Source: Ceratodon purpureus
Lineage: Eukaryota; Streptophyta; Bryopsida; Pseudoditrichales; Ditrichaceae
DNA: 64,000 nucleotides
Assembly: GCA_014871385.1 (NCBI GenBank)
Contig: CM026426.1
Coordinates: 64,399,877 to 64,463,876, forward strand
Direction: 5' to 3'
The notes under the pieces are model-generated. The model did not search any database. It saw only the letters and a list, made by a program, of their open reading frames with translations, and was not told the origin of the DNA. Of this stretch, positions 21,841-30,330 are shown piece by piece (the stretch's first letter is position 1; the number at the start of each line of letters is the position of its first letter). The position numbers and the translations under genes were made by a program.

Positions 21841-23691
21841 CTGGATCTGGTTTTGGAGGGGAGTTTGGTGACCAGATAACTAGGCGACCCGTACCACTTG
21901 CTGTCTACTCCTTTCAGATACTGTGGAACCTCTTCAAAAGTTCGGTTGGCGCTTCCTAGGCTCTTCCCGGATCATACCCAACCTAGCAATGGCTATCCCA
22001 CATGAAAGTTATACAAGCAAACACACCCAGTGAGGCTTCACTCCTACTACACGTAGTCTTTCAACCAGCTCTTAAACCAACCCCAAAACTAGACCCTAAG
22101 ATAGATCCAGGTACTCTCCTAAGCTCCTCCCTCCAAGTGGTCCTCTCAAAGCTCACTCACACGTCTATAAGGAACTGTGGAATCAACACTTGCAGCAAAA
22201 CTCTAGATGAGACTTTACTTCATAGAGAAAAGGAAACAAAGAAAGAGGACCAGGGAGAACCGGAAGGACCCCCCCTTATAAACACAATGCTAACCCTAAC
22301 CCTAACTCAAATCAAGCGCCCACACGCCCTCAGCACCGCCCATTTGGCGCTCCACGGAAATCTCGGAATCCTATCCCTTCCGTGAATTTTGGATCTCAGA
22401 TCCACAATTTTCGGATCTCAGATTCTCCAGCCCGGAACTTGCACCCGGAACATGAACCTGGAACCTCCAACTCGGATCCTCCAACCCGGATCATGAGCCC
22501 GGAACCTCCAACTCGGATCTTGCACTCGGATCATGAACCCGGATCTTTAAATCCGAATCTTCCAATGTGGTCTTTGGCTGAAATGCAACTCTTTTCCTTA
22601 ACCCTTTTTAGCCTCTAGCCCTTTCACACTTGGCTCTATGTGCTAATTTATCTACCACTACTACTTTTGTGCTATCTAACTAAAAAAATTAATACTAAAA
22701 TAATTTTCCTAACCTATTTTTACTGCTATCTAGCTAAAAACTAACTTTGCAGGTTCCCACAGGTAGCGTTGGATTTCACATTCAGGAGCGTCCCAGGCCC
22801 CAGTTAGGACTTCCGAGAGCTCCTTCTGGGAAAAAGGAGGGATTGGCAATTGGGATTGCGATCGACCTGGAGAGAGGTGGAGGTAAAAGCCCGGTGGTGT
22901 CCAAATCAGGATCTCAATGCTAGGTAGGGCAGCGAGGGAAAGGGATTGCGATCAAAAGCAAGGAGGACTTTGAGGACTGCATTGGAGAAGGGTTGGGGGA
23001 TAGGGTGCAGCAGGTGGAGGCTACTAAGGTGGAGGCTACGACGCCAAAGGCTTCTACGCTGGAGCGTTTGGTTGAAGAATTGCCAATCACGAAGGAGGTT
23101 CACACCACAGCGGTGGCAGTGGAGGCCCTAGCTACGGCAGTGGAGGCGGGATCAGAGCTACTCCCTAAACCAGCGTCGACATCACCACGGGAGGTCAAGG
23201 CAAGGAGTGAAAAGGAGCAGAAACAGTTAGACGATTTAGAACCAGAAAATATGGTCGCCCCTGAGAATTTGTACTCCCAAAGAAGAGGACTTTGAAGGAC
23301 TTATCAGAGCTTCCTGGGAGTACCGATAGTCCGGGTCCAGTTTCAGATACGAGTCGGAAGACCAGATCACGTACTGCTAAGGAGGGTGAGGCAGAAGTGG
23401 TTACCAAGGTCACAGTGAAGAAGAGAAAGGGTCAAAAGGTAGGTGGCACTTCCTCGCAGAAACAGGCGAGGGCTGCCACTACAAAATAGGTCTACAGCAG
23501 TGTTTTTTTTTTTATTGCATTTTCTTTTTGGTTTTTGTCCACTGAGCTGCAATGTTGAGCTCTTACTGTGTGTATGTTTTTTTTTTAATACAACGGATTG
23601 TGAGGATCCCTCCCTCATACCAAGGCTTCACTTGAGGGTCGATCTAACACATTTCGTGTATTGATTGGTATTTTTTAAGACACTGATTCAG

Positions 23692-24807
23692 TTTATTGCT
23701 TGGAATATGACGTGGGAAGCTTGGTTGTTGGGATGTGATAATAATCAGGGTGAAACTTGGTATGATGCTAAAGATTTGTCTAAGGGGCGGGAGAAGACTC
23801 CTGTCCGAGTTGCTTCCTCTGATCTTGATTTGCCTTATTTTCAGTACATGCAGAATAGTGTAATTTTTGATAAAGCAATGGTACCTCAGACATTTGATAG
23901 CTTGCGACCTGGGGACTACTGTCAATGTTCCAACAGTTGCATCGGTGCGGATGCTGCTTGTTCATGCCAAGTAAATGTTGGCGGTCAGAGTGCATACCTT
24001 GGAGGGAGGCTGGCAGATGAGTTCATCGAGGGGCCCGGCAACGAGAGCGATGCACGTTTCTGTAAGAAGGGTGCCCCATGTATCAGGGGTGTGGAAATAT
24101 GCGAGGGTCATGTTCCTCGTATTTTCCTTAAAAAATGTAATGTTAAGTGCACGTGCAGTAGTGACTGTGGCAATCATGTTGTTCAGCAGGGCATGAAGGT
24201 CCAGTTAGAGGTCTTTCATACAGCCCTTACGGGATTCGAGCAGCTGAGCGTATACCCAAAGGTGCAATTGATTTCGAATTGACAGGCGAGATTTTAACCA
24301 ATGCTGAGCTTATTGTTAGAAATGAGCGGGCAGATGGCTCTCTTACCTATAGTATGGCACTTGATGCGAACTGGGCTACTGAGCAAAAGGTCGATGACAG
24401 TGCTTTGTGCTTGGATTCCACTCACTTCGGAAACGAGGCCAGATTTTTGAACCACAGGTACAATACAATTAGCATTTTCTGTTGTTTCTTTGTGTTCTAC
24501 TTCTTTGCTAGGACTGATTCTTGTCCCTTGACATTGCAGGTGTGGGGATCCGAATTTGGTGGACGTACCTGTTTCAATTGAGAGTGTCGATCGCCGCTGC
24601 TATCATGTGGCCTTCTTTTTGAATCGTATCATTGAACTTGGAGAAGAGTTGACGTGGGATTACGGCACATGTTTCAAACACAACGGACCATCACAATCTG
24701 TCTTTCATTGTAGGTGTAACAGTATCTTGTGCAAGGACAAGGTGTTGCCAACCTTGTTTCAGCGAAGATCAGCCCAAAATCCACCTAAGCCACGTAGGAC
24801 CAGATGA
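23692..24807 (+). pseudogene. SUVR-type SET-domain histone methyltransferase fragment
   Basis: After a splice acceptor at 23689-23691 the frame encodes a Cys-rich pre-SET region (CQCSNSCIGADAACSCQ; KKCNVKCTCSSDCGNHVVQ), then the SET domain: LTGEILTNAELIVRNER, ALCLDSTHFGNEARFLNHR, CYHVAFFLNR and EELTWDYG. A post-SET Cys group follows (HCRCNSILCKDK). The NHR and ELTWDY motifs hold the AdoMet and catalytic residues. This pattern matches plant SUVR proteins, which methylate H3K9 in chromatin. The intron at 24458-24539 has GT-AG ends and conserved phase. A deletion/frameshift near 24237 destroys the segment between VFHTAL and the SET start. The N-terminal WIYLD-type region of SUVR proteins is not visible. 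Probably a truncated duplicate rather than the organism's working gene. Confidence 0.85.
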
Positions 24808-25390
24808 CTTAGAACTCGTGCTGTGAGGCTTTTAGAGGTAGTAATATACTAGCGGTAAATGTACAAAATGTACTTAATGTACATGTACTCAGGAACTCAG
24901 GAACTTATTAAAACTTGACAACTCCGGATGTCTTGGCAGCCGAGAGAGCCCTCCAACCTTAATTTTGACAACTCAGGAACTTATTAAAATTTGAAGTCCT
25001 AAAAACTCAGAAACATATAAGTAGAGCAATACAGTAAGTGCCCAGTCCTCGCCCATATACCACACGTTCAATAATCGAAGAAGGAGTCATTCTATGTTAA
25101 CAACTTCTAAGTCTCACATACATATGACTGAATCAAAGAGCAACTACAGGTTCAGATAGGAAACCACTACAAATGAAAGTGAGTTTAAAAACTCAGAACT
25201 ATTTGTTAATACTCATGGTACACACAGTATCTACAGATACTTTTAACCAACCCCTCGACCAAAACCTACACAGTATCTACAGATACTTCTAACCAATTCT
25301 TCGACCAGAACCTACACAGTATCTACAAATACTTCTAACCAAAAGAAACAACCTTCGGAAGGACCTCCTAAACTGATCAATGGAACATGG
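24808..25390. other. Convergent intergenic gap between SET and transposase B genes
   Basis: No gene seen. It starts with a cluster of GTAC words (four in about 50 bp near 24860). Near 25217-25340 a unit of about 55 bp (CACAGTATCTACAGATACTT) is repeated about three times. Confidence 0.6.
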
Positions 25391-25642
25391 CTAATCACCA
25401 TTGAATGCCCACCACTTCCGTAAGGCTTCTTCACATATCTGTTGTGTTTCAGTGGACACCTTGTATACAGGGGTTCCCTTCACCCTATGGGAAGCAAGAA
25501 TCATAGGGAACTTGCGAGCACGAACCAGATGAGCATCTACATGAGCATCAACTGCCTTATCACAAAGCACGTACGTTTCCTCTCCACGCCCATACTTCTT
25601 GAAAATATTTTGCTTGAATCACAGCGTCTCCAGCTCTAAATA

Positions 25643-25670
25643 CCCCCCCCCCCCCCCCCCCCCCCCCCCC
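25643..25670. repeat. Homopolymer run of 28 C
   Basis: An unbroken C tract (G on the coding strand). It lies where transposase copy A encodes CPWGAEFEAG, so a short Gly-coding G run seems to have expanded. Sequencing or assembly error is a possible cause. Confidence 0.9.
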
Positions 25671-27289
25671 ACGGACAAGTCATGGACTCTTGTAACACAA
25701 ACTTCTTGGCCACACACTAGAGAATGTAATAGTCCACCCCATCTTCGTTATCTTCCTCTGCAGGTATCATGAAGTTGTCGCCAATTTCTACCAAATCGCC
25801 AATCTCTTCTGAAATACCATCATACACCCAATTTGCTTCATCGTCCATCTCTTCAATCTGTTGAGCTACAGCAGCAGCGCTAAAGGGCTGCAACCTTTGA
25901 ACCGGCCATTCCTGCACATGTGCTGAGTTCTCACAATCAGTCCATTCACCATCTATACATCGGATACAAAAGCATGACAACTCACGAGTCCTAAGCAGAG
26001 TAGGGTCTGTTATGGAGAAGCCTGAAATATAATAAAGACTTTTGGAGCCTGGCAAAGTATGGCACTTGATACTATTATCTTCATGATCTACAGCTGTATC
26101 TCCAATCAACCAAAAAACACGAGAAAGAGGGGGAGTTGTAGCTCGTGCGTATGAGCTTGGTACACGTTCTGTATACTTCTCCTCGAGGAAATCCACCACT
26201 TTGGCTGCATTTCGCAGGGGCCTCAATGGATTCGTGATTTGCTCCGCAGCCAAGGCCCTCTTCACAACAGCCCCTGCACCATCCCATTCACCCTTTCCAT
26301 GAGCGGATTCAAAGAAGTTCCAATTAATTTTGCACCCTCCAGTAAGCCCAGGGTACCGTGCCACAAAGTACATAGCTGTTGCACACTTAAACTGTGCACT
26401 ACACCCGTCACTGTAGACCCAATGCTCCGCCGGAGTTAATCCAGAGTCAATCAGCCAATCCCAATGCAACATCATGCAATGCTGTACAGAAGCAGAATCG
26501 TGGGATTTGTCATCAAAGATATAAAAGTGCGTCTGCTTCAAAGTCTGGTCTCCTTCTTTCCACATTGTAATGTGAACTAATATGGTCACACTTGTGCTGA
26601 AATAATACAAGCTTTGCACCTCATTCTGGATTGCAAAGCTATAATTTTCAGCAAAGTCAATGTGGGACACAACAACTCCCTCAGGCACATTCTTCATCAT
26701 CAGCTGGCATTGCTCATCTTGCCATCGAGCTTTGAAGTTGTGCGTGATGAAGGTAGTGACGGTTTTCTCCATGTATGATAAAAATTCATGTGCCGGTGTC
26801 TCTTTGAAAGCCTCCCAAATTCTTTTCTTGGCTTTTCCAGTCCGAGTGTCCACTCCCACCTGGTAGTACTCGAAACACTTCCACTTCAAGGAAAATGTGT
26901 TAGAAACAGACTTCTCAAGAGGACAAAATGAGAGCAAATTCCAGTTTATGCCACACATCAAACTCTCCTTTCGGACACACACATGCTTCCCATAATAAGG
27001 TTATCCGCTCAAAAATGTGGTCAGCAGCACAGCAAATCCCCTCTGAGTCGCCTTTGCAAATAACACAAACACAAACACAGTGAACGTGTAGCCCTCGCAG
27101 TTTGTCTCGCGGATTCCTCAGTCCAATCTTCATGAACTCCATTTGGACGTGGTAAATACAGCAACATGTATTTCTCTCCTTCAATTTCCGCACCCACCAC
27201 GGCTTCAGCCTCTCAAATGCTCTCTGCCGCACACTACATTCCGGGTGAACTTCCTTGAACCGCAAGAAGAACGAGGTCTGCAAAACTCA

Positions 27290-28000
27290 GGAGGATGCAC
27301 AATAGGTACAATTAGGACCTTTTTGTAAACCATGTACATAACAAAGTTACGAAACATACTAACTGTACAGAAAGTATCACCACAATGTACTATAAGTGAT
27401 GCATGTGTTCCGGTTTGTATTTGGAACTTTGGGTTTCTAAGTGGACAGACTACAATAGTACATCAGATACATACACTAAGTACATAAATTGGTAGTTTCT
27501 TCTAATCTTTACTATGAACTGTTCAGAAGTACAGGCGCATCCTAGTACCATTTATACTTGACGATGCCATTTGTACACAGGGTACTAAACTAGCAACATA
27601 AAGTACATGAGCACCTACTTGACTTGTTTTTCTATACTGCCTTTGAGGTTCTAAGTAAAAAATGTACAAGCTCAAACTTCCGCATTGTACAACACGTGAA
27701 CAAAGTGCTTTGGGCTATACATTAATACCTTTAACTACCACAAGAACAATTCTGCACATTCTTAGGAGTACTAGTGGCCCGGGCTAATATTGTACTTCAA
27801 ATACTGGATGTACTAGACAGCTCCTAACGCTCACTGGTTTCTCTAAGTGTGTCCATCTTCTAATCACTGTAAAACACTATTTATACAAAAAGTAGCAGTT
27901 CCTCAGGACGACTCAAAAAGTGTATCAGGTTTTGGTCCACTATATCAGGACTCCAGAACAGAGGGAAAAAAACAACGACTAAACAGTACTTGAGAATCAA
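27290..28000. other. GTAC-rich intron of transposase copy B
   Basis: The gap between exon 2 and exon 3 of copy B. It has about 16 GTAC words between 27300 and 27830, where about two would be expected, and no other recognisable content. Confidence 0.65.
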
Positions 28001-29594
28001 CATACCTGAGAATCACATAGATAATGAGTCGGATGAGGCTCAGCCCAGTCTTTCCGACCTACTCTGTGTTTGATAACGTCCTTTTTGTTTGGGGATACCT
28101 TAGTCTGGGCATTCCACCATAGCTCAATGCAATCTTTGACGTAGTCAGAGAGACCCTCTCTCTTCTTGCGATGTAAGCGAAGACCTAACACCGTTTCTTC
28201 AGTATCAGCGGCCCGAATCCTTCTATTCAAAGCAATATTGATGCTCAGTTCTGACGTTTCCAAAACACGGGACAATGGTCTCACACCATCAATTCCCAAG
28301 CTAACTGCTGCATCCAACAGAGCACTCTTCCTGGCTAACAACTCGTTGGAGTTAGCCACCTTTACTAATTGCAATTCATTCCTGAAGTTCTCAATGAACG
28401 AATGAATGGCCTTGGCTTCTTGTGGCCGAGCATAGTACTCAGGTAGCAACGGCGATACAGTGTTATGGCGCAATACCCTCTCCACAACATCTCTCCTACT
28501 CTCGGGACCGGGACAGCATCTCAACTCCTGAATTAAGTACTGCGCTACACAAAGTGAGATTCGGTTCAATTCTCTCACTGATAGACTATCGTCCACCTCA
28601 ACATCGGGTGTTGTAGACGCTAAAATAAGAGCTTCCTTGTGTCTTTCTCTGTCTCGTGATCTCTGGCGAGATTTCCTTTCTCTTGCGTTCTCAGTCTCCA
28701 AAGTGCGCTGCTCTTCGTGCAAGCGAGATGCAGTGGCCCTAGCTGCTGGACCCGAGCGATTGATGACATTTCGCACCCTTTGTCTCTTAGCGACGTTACC
28801 CATTCCTGGACAAAATAACATACAGTTCGAAGGCATGCAGACATTAGTCGTCTACTAGAAACCAGTGTACGCGGTTCAAAAGTTGCGAAACTAACAAGAT
28901 CCAATGTAACCTATGCATGGAGAAAGAAGTTGGCCAGAAAAATCAACATTGTTTCATGAGAATGTCATGTAACTCACCCTCGTAAATTGACCTTCTCACG
29001 TCCTGGCCGGAACAAATGAGCAGCTATCACTTGAAGACTCACAGGGAAGTCTCACGGAAGAAAGAGAATTTGCAACAAAGAAGGGACTGCTAGAATACGT
29101 TGCTAACTGTGAGGTACCAAATAGAGCACGCCTTCTTGACCCGTCCTTTCTGTTGCACTGTCCTAGATAAAATGCTATATTTCCTTGCTTAGAAACAGGA
29201 GTTTCCAAACAAAAAACGAATCCGGAGTCACTGCTCTCACTAATCGACCTCAAACTATGAGAACTCGACTCGGTAGGAGCACTTGCAGTGAAATATGATG
29301 TAATATGTTTCTGAACCAGAACAACTGGGCGTTCTGTAGACGTCACCATTTTTCACTTTTCATGGACAAAGACAAACAACTTCTGAATCTATGAGCGTCG
29401 GTTCTCCACTACAAAAAAGATTGACAAAATTCCAAACCCAAGGAAAGCTTCGATAACAACCTAGAGCGCATAGAAGCACACAACACCCCAGACGCGCCCA
29501 GCAGACGAGGGACTGAGAGAGACGACGATGACGTGGCCAAGGATGCAGTGGCGGCGTCGCCAAGGACCGGCGTCCAAGAAGAATTGATTTGTCC

Positions 29595-29735
29595 CTGATA
29601 CCCAAGATGCGTAGATTTGTCAGTAAAACGTTAGGATGCGCATTGATTTCTGAGTGATACCCAGGATGCGCATTGATTTGTAAGTAATACCCAGGATGCG
29701 TAGATTTTCCTGTAATATCCAGGATGCGCATTCAA
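29595..29735. repeat. Tandem repeat of about 37 bp upstream of transposase B
   Basis: Four units of ATACCCAGGATGCGCATTGA / GATGCGTAGATTT type. They sit about 250-390 bp upstream of the first exon of copy B, where they could be promoter repeats or transposase-binding sites. Confidence 0.75.
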
Positions 29736-30330
29736 GTCATACTCCTCCGACCAGAGTACAATAATATACTAAGAGTACTCAGGGTATCAAAATGACAGAA
29801 TCATGCGCCTAAACATAAGTAACGGTAAATTTTACTTTTTCTGAAATCAACCAGAAGCCATTCTAGAACTAGTCGCTGGCATCTAGAATCTTCAATCCGA
29901 TTGAAAAAAGCTTCATTTTCCTACCAGATATCGATTGCAAACCAAAACTAACTTGTTTCTAAGATTTCTGCCAGTTGTGAGTGGCAGACTTGACGGTCAG
30001 AGTAGATTCCAAGCCACTTCCCCTCCTTATCTTCATTGCCGAAAAAAAAAAAGTACTTCAACTTCCCAAGATACAGAAATTGGTACTTTTGTATGAACAA
30101 GCACCCTGTGACATTTTACTTACTATACTAAAAGTACAAATTTCTCCCACTGAACGTGGATTTTCAAGAAAGCGACAATGCACACAGGATCTTTACATGT
30201 AACATGTCTAGCAAATGCAAAAAAATATGGGAAAATAAACTTCTCAATTCAAGCAATATCAAGTGCAAACTGAACCTGTCTTCGAAAATGGCACTGTGAC
30301 TCCAATAAGTATGGAGTTTAGCATACTTAC

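Larger units (their letters stand above)
21100..22761. mobile_element. Solo LTR (copy 2), nested in the RING-like gene
   Basis: A 1,662-bp unit begins TGTCGGAACAC and ends GTTCCCACA. It is flanked by the 5-bp direct repeat GGTAG (21095-21099 and 22762-22766). It is the reverse complement of copy 1 (4252-5890) over its whole length, with differences mainly in the number and order of tandem units and scattered substitutions (one terminal base is changed). Removing the element and one GGTAG restores an open phase across the insertion site (codons for Ser-His-Gly-Ser-Val), so it landed in an exon. Confidence 0.9.
18018..23489 (+). pseudogene. Coiled-coil/RING-like nuclear protein gene, interrupted by a solo LTR
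   Basis: Exon 1 runs to 19983 (donor GTAAGT). Exon 2 is 20332-20370, and exon 3 starts at 20910 and resumes after the solo LTR at 22767. Phases agree across both introns. The product has an acidic, Lys-rich N-terminal half, a long coiled coil (about residues 390-540) and a RING-like zinc site: C562-x2-C565, C579-x-H581-x2-H584-x2-C587, then C596-x-C598. The last Cys pair has the wrong spacing for a classical RING. The tail is basic with a PKKR-type nuclear signal. The true start is unclear; an ATG at 18091 in another frame begins MGRVRPKQK and may be the original. Breaks: solo LTR at 21100-22761, TAG at 22921-22923, and a frameshift near 23280. Ubiquitin-ligase activity is possible but unproven. 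Confidence 0.6.
25391..29349 (-). pseudogene. Multi-exon DDE-type transposase, copy B (most complete)
   Basis: Exon 1 is about 29349-28975 (MVTSTERPVV...). Exon 2 is 28805-28006, with a basic Arg/Ser segment and an LLARKSALLDAA block, ending WWNAQTKVSPNKKDVI...CDSQ before a GTATGT donor. Exon 3 starts near 27280 (FFLRFKEVHPECSVRQRAFE). It runs into the catalytic part: HIDFAENYSFAIQNEVQSLY, HWVYSDGCSAQFKCATAMY and FFESAHGKGEWDGAGAVVKR. In the 421-codon frame the acidic candidates are D109, D192, and E225 or D234. A Cys cluster follows (LSCFCIRCIDGEWTDC). Breaks: a frameshift near 26950, TAG at 25717-25719 where copy A has Gln, and a 28-C run at 25643-25670. It then remains in a readable frame to about 25391. 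It presumably acted as a nuclear DNA transposase. Superfamily not certain. Confidence 0.75.

Noticed and set aside
24458-24539. Apparent stop and frame break in the SET gene
   Set aside because: Explained by an 82-bp GT-AG intron whose removal restores NHRCGDPNLVDV, so it is not a mutation.
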